Of a DNA stretch of 36,217 bases, positions 25,987 to 34,447 are shown piece by piece. The notes under the pieces were generated by a model. The model saw nothing but the letters and a program-made list of their open reading frames with translations, was not told the origin of the DNA and made no database searches. The stretch's first letter is position 1. Each line of letters opens with the position of its first letter. Made by a program: the position numbers and the translations under genes. The stretch lies in assembly GCF_016888135.1 (NCBI RefSeq), contig NZ_JACSWB010000123.1:1-36217 (forward strand), in the 5' to 3' direction. The stretch comes from Leptolyngbya sp. CCY15150 (lineage in GTDB: Bacteria; Cyanobacteriota; Cyanobacteriia; RECH01).

Positions 25987-28900
25987 TTATCGAATCGAGG
26001 GTTCACGATTCTGCTCTGTCTCTAGGGCAGGGGTCAGTTTGCTCCGGGTTTTACGGCTCCAACGAGGGTCATGGAGCAGCGTGTAGAAACAGGGAATAAT
26101 AAACAGCGTCAGCAGCGTAGCTAAGGATAATCCTGAGAAAACAACGATCCCCAGAGGCTGCAAAAACTCTGATCCTTCTCCTATTCCCAACGCTAAGGGA
26201 AATAACCCCAGCACTGTAGTAATCGTGGTCATCAAAATAGGACGCAGTCGCTGGGGGGCAGCTTTCAAAATAGCAGCCCGATGGGAAATGCGATCGCGAT
26301 CGCGAATTTGATTGGCTAACTCGACCAAAATAATGGCGTTGTTAACCACAATCCCCACCAGCAGCACTGCACCCACAATCACCGTGGCCCCGATCGCTGT
26401 TTGCGTGACAAACAGGCCGAGAATGCCGCCAGCTAAGGCTAGAGGTACTGCCAACATAATCACCAGCGGATCGATCAGGGAGTTGTACTGCACTGCCATG
26501 ACCACAAACACCATGAACGATGCCAAACCACCCAGCAGTTTCAGCGAGTCTTGCAGTTCCTGAGCCGTTGCCGCACTGGCACTGGGTAGGCGCGTGATAC
26601 CATCCGGTAGATCCAGGTCAGCCAGAATCCCATCCACTTCAGCCAAGGCATCACTTAGGTTTGCATCGCTTGCTAGGCTACCGGCAATCAGGAACACCTG
26701 ACGTTGATTGATCCGCTGGATTTCTCCGGGAGCATTGCCGGTTTCAATATCAGCGATATCACCGAGGCGCACCTGCTGCCGTTGGCTAGCAAAGAGGGGA
26801 ATATCCCGCAGTTGCTCCGGTCGCTGCACAGCCCCTGGCTCAAGCTGCACCCTAATATCCACAAGGCGATCGCCCCGCTGCAGTTGGGTGGGTACTGATC
26901 CATTGAGAGAGGTTTGAATCACATCTCCCACATCTTGGGTGCTCAGCCCCAAATCAGCGGCTCGTTCCCAGTCTGGGCGAATTTGGATTTCCGGCTGAGG
27001 ATCTTCCCCATCAGAACGATAGCGGGCTAAGCGTGCATTGGCATTCAGCGCGTCTAAGACCTGACGTCCTGCCTGCTCTAAGGCTTGGCGATCGCTGCCC
27101 TGTAGACCCACATCCAGATCAGAGCGCACGGGAGAGTTGTTGAGCACCAGCCCCCGCACCGAGCCCGCCGACACCCGAATACTCGTGTCAATCAAGCTGA
27201 GTTGGGAAAACTCCTGCTCCATGCGCTCTACAAAGGCCAACACATTGCTACCCGGCTTTAGGGAGACAGTGCTTGACCCTCGCAGGGCATTTTCACTGGT
27301 CGAACTGCCAAATAAAGCGCCACCAGCCGTTGTAAACGCATAGTCTGTTTCCGGTTGCTCTAGCAACAAGTCATCGACGATCGCCATCACCCGCCGATTG
27401 GCTTCCAGGGTCGTGCCAGCGGGAAGCTGCACCCGCACATCGGCTAGCCCTGTATTAATCCGGGGCAAAATTTCCTGGGGAATGCGGCTGACCATCATCA
27501 GACTACTGCCTACCAAAGCCACCACAGCAATGGTTAATACCGGAATACGATGCTGCAACACCCAGGTCAGAACTTGGGTATAGCGTTGAGTCAAACCTTC
27601 AAGGCGCTGACTAAAGGCCACAATGGGGCCCAGGTTCCTGACGCCGCTGGTGGTCGGCACGGTTAAGAGCCGCGATGCCAAGGTTGGCACCACCGTCAAG
27701 GCCACGAGCAAAGATGCTGCGACGGCAAAGCTAATGGTGAGAATCAGTTCATTGAACAGCAGGGAGATGAAGCCGCCAATCAACAAAAAGGGCAGCACCG
27801 ATACCAGGTTAGTTGTTGTGGAGGCCAACAGCGCCGACTCTAGAGCCTGGCTGCTCTCTTGGGCCTGAGCGATCACCCGTCGCTGGGCATCGCGGCGAGA
27901 CCGCCGACTGCTGCGCACCACGGCCACGGCGGGCTTAGCATCTTTAGAAATGTTTTCCAGCATGACGATGGCATTGTCTACCACAATACCTACACCTAAC
28001 GCCAAACCACCCAGACTAAAGACATTCAGAGATAAGCCAAACAGCCCCATCATCATGATGGACGCAAGGGTGGCCAGGGGAATAGCTAGAACAATAATGA
28101 AGGTTTGCCGCAGGGATCCTAGGAACAGCAGCACAGCTACAGCCGCGAGGGTAGCTCCTGTGAGACCAGAAATTGCCACATTTTGAATCGAGTTATTGAT
28201 GAAGCGCGATTCATCCAGAGTGGCCGTCAGCAGCATATTTTCAGGAATTAACCCGGTTGCCCGCAGGCTGTCTAGACGGGCCTTCACCGCATCCACCACC
28301 TCCACCGTATTAGCGTCGGATTGCTTTTGAATACTGACCTTCACTGCGGGCTGTCCGTTCAGGAGTACGAAGATCCGCTGTTCTTCCGTGCCGTCCTGCA
28401 CCGTCGCCACATCTCGCAGATAGACACGCTGGGGTGGGTCGCTATCGTCCACCTGGATGGCTAGATTGCGCACCTCATCAGCACTTTGGAACTGGCCCAC
28501 TAGACGCGTCAGGGTTTCTTCCTCACCGCCCCGCAGCCGGCCGCCCGAAATATCCTGGTTGCGATCGCTGAGGGCGCTGATCACATCACTCACATTCACC
28601 CCAACTGCCTGCAGGCGCTGCAAGTCAACATTCACCTGCACTTCTTCCGATAGACCACCGGATATATCAACGCTAGCTACCCCTGGCACTTGGACTAGCT
28701 CCCGCGCTAATTCTTCATCAGCAAAAATCCGCAGTTCTGCATCATCGAAGGAAGGCGAGGTCAGCGCCAGCTCATACACCGGCAGTTGGGATGGATCAAA
28801 CTTAAACAGCCGAGGCGTACCAATGGTATCCGGCAAGCGATCGCGGGCCCGGTTGAGGGTAGCCGTAGCGTCGTTGAGAGCTTGATCGACATCACCGCCT

Positions 28901-29211
28901 GGCTCAAAGAATAAATCCAGGCTAATCCGTCCCTCTCTCGTCTGGGAAAAGATCTGCACCACGCCTTCGGTGGCCGACAGCGCTTCTTCTAACGGACGGG
29001 TGACTTCATCGACCGCCACCTCTGGGGCGAGCCCGGGCGCATCAATCCTTAGACCAATGCGTGGATAGGTAATCGAAGGCAGCAGATCCACCGGTAGTTG
29101 GGTAATCACGAAAAAACCCAAAATAATCGTAGCCACCGTCAGCACCAAGGTACCGATATGCTGTCGGATGGCAAGGCTACTCAGACCGGTTCGTTGGGGA
29201 GATTGAGACAT
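25987..29211 (-). CDS. RND-family efflux transporter permease (AcrB/HAE1-like)
   Basis: 1074 residues, the normal RND permease length. The first transmembrane helix is followed by QLPVDLLPSITYPRIGLRIDAPG and EVAVDEVTRPLEEAL, as in AcrB-like pumps, and two large periplasmic loops are present. The TM4 proton-relay segment reads GLALGVGIVVDNAIVMLENI (from about 402), with VDN (411-413) instead of the VDD of AcrB. A basic insertion (about 424-450, VVRSSRRSRRDAQRR) extends the loop after TM4. It exports drugs, lipids or metabolites by proton antiport; the substrate is unknown. It lies 92 bases downstream of its membrane-fusion partner. No outer-membrane TolC-like gene is in the window. Confidence 0.9.
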   Translation of the reverse strand: MSQSPQRTGLSSLAIRQHIGTLVLTVATIILGFFVITQLPVDLLPSITYPRIGLRIDAPGLAPEVAVDEVTRPLEEALSATEGVVQIFSQTREGRISLDLFFEPGGDVDQALNDATATLNRARDRLPDTIGTPRLFKFDPSQLPVYELALTSPSFDDAELRIFADEELARELVQVPGVASVDISGGLSEEVQVNVDLQRLQAVGVNVSDVISALSDRNQDISGGRLRGGEEETLTRLVGQFQSADEVRNLAIQVDDSDPPQRVYLRDVATVQDGTEEQRIFVLLNGQPAVKVSIQKQSDANTVEVVDAVKARLDSLRATGLIPENMLLTATLDESRFINNSIQNVAISGLTGATLAAVAVLLFLGSLRQTFIIVLAIPLATLASIMMMGLFGLSLNVFSLGGLALGVGIVVDNAIVMLENISKDAKPAVAVVRSSRRSRRDAQRRVIAQAQESSQALESALLASTTTNLVSVLPFLLIGGFISLLFNELILTISFAVAASLLVALTVVPTLASRLLTVPTTSGVRNLGPIVAFSQRLEGLTQRYTQVLTWVLQHRIPVLTIAVVALVGSSLMMVSRIPQEILPRINTGLADVRVQLPAGTTLEANRRVMAIVDDLLLEQPETDYAFTTAGGALFGSSTSENALRGSSTVSLKPGSNVLAFVERMEQEFSQLSLIDTSIRVSAGSVRGLVLNNSPVRSDLDVGLQGSDRQALEQAGRQVLDALNANARLARYRSDGEDPQPEIQIRPDWERAADLGLSTQDVGDVIQTSLNGSVPTQLQRGDRLVDIRVQLEPGAVQRPEQLRDIPLFASQRQQVRLGDIADIETGNAPGEIQRINQRQVFLIAGSLASDANLSDALAEVDGILADLDLPDGITRLPSASAATAQELQDSLKLLGGLASFMVFVVMAVQYNSLIDPLVIMLAVPLALAGGILGLFVTQTAIGATVIVGAVLLVGIVVNNAIILVELANQIRDRDRISHRAAILKAAPQRLRPILMTTITTVLGLFPLALGIGEGSEFLQPLGIVVFSGLSLATLLTLFIIPCFYTLLHDPRWSRKTRSKLTPALETEQNREPSIR

Positions 29212-29303
29212 GATGACTTGCGTGAGGAGTGGTCAAGAATGCGCCTAAGATTGGGGCTAGCCCTAACCTCCGGCGACAGGTGAATGAGACCGTTCAGCCG
29301 CCC

Positions 29304-30569
29304 TTAGGAGTCTGATAATAAACTTCGCTGTACGGATTCTCCCGCCTGCAGCGGTCGGTTACTGCGAATCACGTAGGCTTCCCCTAGGGTTAACCCATCT
29401 AGGATTTCAACTTGGCCATTACGGCGATCGCCCACCTGTACCGTACGGGGCTGCACCGTTGCCATCTCCCCCTCGCCAGTGACAATAAACACCACCGAAC
29501 CGTCACCCTCGCTCACCTCCAGGGCCGTTTCTGGCACCGTCAGGGCTTGGGAGGCCACGGCATCAAAGCGGACACGGGCAATTAAACCGCTGCTGATTTG
29601 ACCATCGGTATTGGGAATGGCGATGTACACCGGAATCAATCGCGATGAGGCATCAGCCACGGGAGAAATCCGGGTGATTTGCCCCGTTAACGACGACCCA
29701 ACAAAGGCATCCAGTTCCACCTGCACAGATTGCCCGACCCGCACCTGACTGCGATCGCGATCGGATATCTGAGCCACTACCTGCATATCTTGGAAGTCAC
29801 CCAGTTGCAGCACCTCTTGTCCAGACTGGATGAAGTCGCCTGGATCGGCCAAGCGATCCAACACCACACCATCAATAGGAGCCACAATCGTGGAATAGGA
29901 CAACCGCTCCTGGGCCTGCCGCACCAATTCTGATTGAACCGCAACCCGCTGCTCGGCCGAGGCGATCGCCTGTTCCCGAGTGCGCACCTGCTCTTGGGCT
30001 GATCGCAATTCCTGCTGGGTGGTGCGCAGGGTGGTCAAGGCAATTTCTGCCTGCTGGGTAGCGATCGCCCCTGCTTCCGCTAGACCTTGAAAGCGATCGG
30101 CATCAATCTGGGCCTGTTCTAGGGAAGCATTCACCTGCTCCACCCGCGCTAAGGCATCCGCCACTTGAGTTTCAGCCTGGGCCACCTCAAACTGACGGGC
30201 GGCTAACTCCGCCTCCGCCTCTCCTACCTCAGATTGCAACAAAGCATCATCTAAGCGCGCTATCACCTGCCCGGCTACCACGGGATCCCCAGCATCCACC
30301 GTCAAGCTCAGCAACTGACCATCCGCACGCGATCGCAGGGAAATTTGCTGAGCCGGTTCAGTGGTGCCGGTGTAAGACAATAGACCGTCATCGGGCTCTG
30401 TACCAGCTTGAGCCACATCGACAATTGCCACCGATTCCTCTGAACCTTCCGACGAAGGGGCTTGCCCTTCCACAACTCGTCCACAGCCCATCGGCAGCCA
30501 TACCATTGAAATCAGCAGCAACGTTGCTGCCCAAGGCCGATCCCGTTGCTGGTTCAGTGGTTTACCCAT
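29304..30569 (-). CDS. RND efflux membrane-fusion (periplasmic adaptor) protein, HlyD/AcrA type
   Basis: 421 residues from the ATG at 30569. That start has a GAGG Shine-Dalgarno nine bases upstream; the start at 30626 would add 19 unlikely residues. A hydrophobic signal LLLISMVWLPMGC ends at Cys29 and may be a lipoprotein signal with a weak lipobox. The lipoyl/barrel-sandwich halves SLRSRADGQLLSLTVDAGDPV and STIVAPIDGVVLDRLADPGDFI enclose a long alpha-hairpin coiled coil rich in A, E and Q. The beta-barrel VVAQISDRDRSQVRVGQSV and membrane-proximal domain follow. It links the permease to an outer-membrane channel and is cotranscribed with the permease gene. Confidence 0.88.
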   Translation of the reverse strand: MGKPLNQQRDRPWAATLLLISMVWLPMGCGRVVEGQAPSSEGSEESVAIVDVAQAGTEPDDGLLSYTGTTEPAQQISLRSRADGQLLSLTVDAGDPVVAGQVIARLDDALLQSEVGEAEAELAARQFEVAQAETQVADALARVEQVNASLEQAQIDADRFQGLAEAGAIATQQAEIALTTLRTTQQELRSAQEQVRTREQAIASAEQRVAVQSELVRQAQERLSYSTIVAPIDGVVLDRLADPGDFIQSGQEVLQLGDFQDMQVVAQISDRDRSQVRVGQSVQVELDAFVGSSLTGQITRISPVADASSRLIPVYIAIPNTDGQISSGLIARVRFDAVASQALTVPETALEVSEGDGSVVFIVTGEGEMATVQPRTVQVGDRRNGQVEILDGLTLGEAYVIRSNRPLQAGESVQRSLLSDS

Positions 30570-31018
30570 GTGTTTCATCCTCAGTCGTTCCACAACACTA
30601 TGCGCCAACCTAAATCCTGTATTCATCGCCCAACGGTGAACTTCTTGATGGAGGAGCGCTAGCGATCGCCTCCTCTCCCAAGCATCACGCTTGGCATGAT
30701 AGCGTAGCTAACTATTCTTTATTAAGTTTTTAGAATCTTCTTGTTGCCATTCTACAGCGCCCCCTAGAAAACGATCGGTTAGTCCAATACTTTTATGGAG
30801 CGATCGCCCAGAAACCGGCCAGAGATTGGACGAAGACTTGAAAGTGAAAGAATTGTTATTGAAAGATACGGACATCCCATCCGGTTGGATTTAAAGCTGT
30901 AAGGATTATTGACACAGATGCAGGGCTGGCTCCATGATCTGAGCGCCCATGCTGAGATCACATCCGGCTAGACGCGCTACTCATTCAGGGCGGCCATCCC
31001 CGACAGCGCCGTTTAGGT
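30570..31018. other. Intergenic stretch upstream of the efflux operon
   Basis: About 450 bases between two minus-strand transcription units. Two hairpin-forming inverted repeats occur: GGAGGAGCG with CGCCTCC (about 30650-30674) and CCAAGC with GCTTGG (30678-30694). A TAGCGTAGCTA palindrome near 30702-30712 could be an operator for the efflux genes. I find no convincing tRNA or small gene; the frames present lack Shine-Dalgarno sequences and family features. Confidence 0.4.
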
Positions 31019-33493
31019 TCATGACTGTCCACCGACTCGGGAATACAAGCGCTCATAGCCCCCTAGGATCAACAGCCAGACAACGACAATGACCCAGTGC
31101 ACCAAGGCGATCGCCCACAGGGAACCCGTCGCAGCATAGACCCCTGTGCAAACCAGACCTAGCCAAGCGGCAAGCAGCAGAAACGCTGGCTGGCGAAAGG
31201 TTACCGCCCCCTGACGAAACAAGGTCAGACCGTTCAGGGGATGATACAGCACAAATAATCCCACACTCAGCAGCGTCCACAGCAAAAAGGTTTCGACCCG
31301 TACTGCTTCTCGGGGATGGGGCAACAGCAAGACGCGAAATAGGCCTTCTTCTAGCAATGCTGGCACCACTAAGGCTGCGAGGGCAACCCGCAAACACTGC
31401 CAAGCCGACAAGGGGGTTCGTTTCAGAGAAGGCCTGGTCAAAAAGCCTAGTCGCCAGCCCAGGGGCAGGGCGATCGCCCCATACACCAGCAGCCCAAACA
31501 GCGCGATGCCTAGATCCGCTGCTGTCGGACGGCGCAGGCTTTCGATGGCTCGGGAAAAGAGGGTGGGAATCACCCAATAACGCCCAAATAATTCCGTGGG
31601 CGCCAGGGGAGCGATCGTGGCATCCCAGCCGCCCACCTGATTGGTGCGCAGCACCCAAACGCCAGCTCCCTGCTCCAAGAAACTGTTGACGAGCTGATCG
31701 TAGGCTACTCGTGGAATTACGGTGCGCCAACTGAGCAGTTGGGTCACCAGGTTATTCTGGCGTTCAAAGATAGGCTGTGCGCCAGCAATGGCATTGGCAT
31801 TATGCTGCCAGTCGGGACGAACAATACCCACAGGTACCAATTCTCGACGCAGGCGATCGCCCACTTGCACCAAACGCTGAAACCGCTGGGTTTGCGGATC
31901 GTTAGGGTGCTCCCGCAACCATTGCTGAATCGCCGGTGTGGTTGACACCTGCTGAGTGATGGTCTGAATCGTTTTGTACAAGGCTTGGCTGGAATCTTGC
32001 ACACAGGACTGGGCCGGCGTCACAATGGCAGCCCCCGTACCGTCCCCAGTGCGGTAGCGGGCCATCATAATCTGCAACTGGCGGCGGAGCTCATCCATCA
32101 CCGAGAGCTGGACGTCACCGAAGCGATAGTCCTCGGTGACCGCATCCAGCTTGATCAAGACATCCGATACCGGGCGCGTTCCCAGCCAGCCCGCTTGCAG
32201 GCCGCCCATGTAGTTCTCCCAGGCGATCGCCCCAGCAATGATGCCGTTGGGGTTATGGGAATAAACCTGAAAATAGTCCACCTGAAAGCGCAGCTCATCG
32301 GTGAAGCGATCGCGGATCAGCCTAGCCGTACCGTAGGCAAAATGTCCGGTCACGGTTCCCAAAACAGCCGGAGTTTCTGCCCTCTCGCCGCCAATGCCCC
32401 CAAACACATGCACCACTAAAAAGCGATCGCCCTCTTGGAAGTCCGGCTCCGGCTGGGTGCGATGCAGCCAGGCCGTTTGCACGGTGCCCTTGCGGCCGGG
32501 GGTATCTTGCCAATTGCGAAAATTAATATAGTTATGGGGGCGATCGCGGCCAACCCAACGCTGCTCGGAGGTCAACTCATCGGGATCGTAGCGCAACAAG
32601 GAGCGGGGAGCGATCGCCTGGACAACAAAAACACCCTCGGCATTCTGCGCCCCGTAGATATACCAGCCGGCTTGCCCCGCAGGAGATTGGTGTAGCTGAT
32701 GGGGCGTGGACTGAAAGATGTCGTAAGCGGGTAGCACCTGGGGAATACGCACCGTCTCCACCGGGCCATCAAATTGCCCGGTGCTGAGGTTGTAATGGCG
32801 CACCTGCATCTGCTCCGAGGCGCAAGGCGGCCCAGAAGGGCAGCGATCGGGACGATCCTCTGCGCTCGGGCTTGGCCCCAGCACCTGCACCAGTCCGTAA
32901 TATCGACCGATCACCTGGGTGGGCATCTCCGAGATCTGCAGCACCAACGGTTCACTGACCTGAAGCAGTTCCCCAGGTGGCAGCGCCACGATCACGTCGT
33001 CCTCAGGATGGGCTCCCGCTAGAGACTGCAGCGGCCCCACCTGCGGCCAGCCATCTAGTCGCTCCGGATGCACATTACCCGCTTGGATGCTCTGGCGGGT
33101 TTCGTCGGTAAAGGCAATGGGCTGGGTGACGGTCTGCAGGTAGGTTGCTAGATCAGGACGATCCTGCCACCGCAGGCGGGCTCGCCGCCCCACCCAGTCT
33201 GGTTCTGGAGCATTCAAGATCTCCAGCCAGACCCAATCCCCAGCCTCTTGATCAACTTGGCTACGATCAGGCAAGATCAACCGTCCTACCCAATCTGCCA
33301 CCGGCTGATACAAGGTTTCATCAACAGCTTGCTGCACAGGATAGTAGTCGGGATGGTTGAAGTCCGACTGTTGGGCGATCGCATACCGAGACAGCGTCGG
33401 CGACGTTGCCATCACACCCCCTGCCCACAGGCAAGCCACCATGCCCACGATCACCATCCAACCCCAGCCTCTGCGTACCCTCATCCTGTTCAT
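31019..33493 (-). CDS. Large exported protein with C-terminal CPBP-family intramembrane protease domain
   Basis: 824 residues. An N-terminal signal or anchor (about 10-30) precedes roughly 600 residues of predicted extracytoplasmic region without a motif I know. Several transmembrane helices follow (about 660-815). The CPBP (Abi) protease motifs are present: EEGLFR at 715-720, FxxxH as FVLYH at 747-751, and a later His799 in LVHW. CPBP enzymes are glutamate intramembrane proteases (CAAX-processing and bacteriocin maturation or immunity). The gene begins 48 bases after the ATP-grasp stop on the same strand, so it is likely part of the graspetide operon. It could cut or export the modified peptide or give immunity, which is an inference. 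The start could also be nine bases later. Confidence 0.75.
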   Translation of the reverse strand: MNRMRVRRGWGWMVIVGMVACLWAGGVMATSPTLSRYAIAQQSDFNHPDYYPVQQAVDETLYQPVADWVGRLILPDRSQVDQEAGDWVWLEILNAPEPDWVGRRARLRWQDRPDLATYLQTVTQPIAFTDETRQSIQAGNVHPERLDGWPQVGPLQSLAGAHPEDDVIVALPPGELLQVSEPLVLQISEMPTQVIGRYYGLVQVLGPSPSAEDRPDRCPSGPPCASEQMQVRHYNLSTGQFDGPVETVRIPQVLPAYDIFQSTPHQLHQSPAGQAGWYIYGAQNAEGVFVVQAIAPRSLLRYDPDELTSEQRWVGRDRPHNYINFRNWQDTPGRKGTVQTAWLHRTQPEPDFQEGDRFLVVHVFGGIGGERAETPAVLGTVTGHFAYGTARLIRDRFTDELRFQVDYFQVYSHNPNGIIAGAIAWENYMGGLQAGWLGTRPVSDVLIKLDAVTEDYRFGDVQLSVMDELRRQLQIMMARYRTGDGTGAAIVTPAQSCVQDSSQALYKTIQTITQQVSTTPAIQQWLREHPNDPQTQRFQRLVQVGDRLRRELVPVGIVRPDWQHNANAIAGAQPIFERQNNLVTQLLSWRTVIPRVAYDQLVNSFLEQGAGVWVLRTNQVGGWDATIAPLAPTELFGRYWVIPTLFSRAIESLRRPTAADLGIALFGLLVYGAIALPLGWRLGFLTRPSLKRTPLSAWQCLRVALAALVVPALLEEGLFRVLLLPHPREAVRVETFLLWTLLSVGLFVLYHPLNGLTLFRQGAVTFRQPAFLLLAAWLGLVCTGVYAATGSLWAIALVHWVIVVVWLLILGGYERLYSRVGGQS

Positions 33494-33533
33494 CCTGTGC
33501 TGACCATCGCCCTGATCTTGGCATACTCCAAAC

Positions 33534-33545
33534 CTGAGATCTCAG
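33534..33545. repeat. Perfect 12-base palindrome at the ATP-grasp/CPBP junction
   Basis: CTGAGATCTCAG spans the ATP-grasp stop codon. It may be chance or a small regulatory or transcript-processing site. Nothing else supports a function. Confidence 0.2.
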
Positions 33546-34447
33546 TCTGCGAGCAGCAAATCCACCAGCGCCTGGGTAATGGGATAGCGGGTTTGCCGTT
33601 CAAAATGGATAAACATAGGACTAGGATTGGCTTCCAGAAACACATATTGGCCATCCGGACGGCGTCGCCAGTCGATCGCCGTCCAGTCTAACCATAGGGC
33701 CCGGGCGATCGCTCGACAGTCTTGCTCCACAGCATCCGGCAAGGTTAGGGGAAGCAGTTCCGCTTGGGCATCTAGGCGGAAATCTAGGGACGGACTGCGA
33801 ATTTCAGCCCCATAGACGCGATCGCCAATCACGTAGGTGCGGATGTTGGTGCCGGGAATGTATTCCTGGAGAGCGATCGGCGCACAGGATAGCGCAAGCT
33901 GCAGGCGTTCGGGCTGCAGATGTTGCGGCGTTAGGGGCTGGATATAGGCTCCCCCATAAACCGGCTTGAAAATCACCTTAGCGTGGCGCTGGGCAAACGC
34001 CAGCACCGCCGCCGGATCATTGCCCACCAGAGTATCGGGAATCGTTATTCCCAACTGATGCACTACCCCCAACTGGCGAGGTTTTTCCTTGTGGAACTGG
34101 TAGGCCCGCCAAGAATTCACCCAGCGCGTTGACGTGCTCTGCATCACCGTGCGCAGAACGGCCATGGCATCATTCCCCGCAATCTGACGCTGGTCATCGG
34201 GTAGCGAGGGCACCTGTATCGGAGCCAAGCTTCGCCAAAACACGCTGCGGATGCTCTGCCAGTTCCATCGCTGCCCAGACGGCAAGGTCAAAAAGCCCTC
34301 GGACGTCTGGGGCGACCATGAAACACGGAGCTGGGTCGGAAACTGGGCAATGTCAAGGTAGTCTACGTCAGTGCCCGTCTGAGCGATCGCCTCCCGCAGG
34401 TGCGCCGCATGGACATCCTTAGAGTTGCCCAGAATGAGGATCTGCAT
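33542..34447 (-). CDS. ATP-grasp ligase, probable graspetide macrocyclase
   Basis: 301 residues, close to the size of microviridin/plesiocin-type ligases. ATP-grasp features: KVIFKPVYGGAYI (157-169, ATP lysine), QEYIPGTNIRTYVIGDRVYGAEI (194-216, hinge and nucleotide site) and VFLEANPSPMF (269-279) with Glu272 and Asn274 as metal ligands. The N-terminus MQILILGNSKDVHAAHL matches the pre-ATP-grasp domain. Its first 29 bases overlap the 3' end of the precursor gene, so the two are coupled. By family knowledge it would activate Glu/Asp side-chain carboxylates with ATP and join them to Thr/Ser hydroxyls, making omega-ester rings in each core. No second ligase is present; plesiocin-type pathways need only one. 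Confidence 0.82.
   Translation of the reverse strand: MQILILGNSKDVHAAHLREAIAQTGTDVDYLDIAQFPTQLRVSWSPQTSEGFLTLPSGQRWNWQSIRSVFWRSLAPIQVPSLPDDQRQIAGNDAMAVLRTVMQSTSTRWVNSWRAYQFHKEKPRQLGVVHQLGITIPDTLVGNDPAAVLAFAQRHAKVIFKPVYGGAYIQPLTPQHLQPERLQLALSCAPIALQEYIPGTNIRTYVIGDRVYGAEIRSPSLDFRLDAQAELLPLTLPDAVEQDCRAIARALWLDWTAIDWRRRPDGQYVFLEANPSPMFIHFERQTRYPITQALVDLLLAD

Noticed and set aside
30779-30961. Small minus-strand frame upstream of the efflux operon
   Set aside because: No Shine-Dalgarno, unusual composition and no family features; treated as non-coding.
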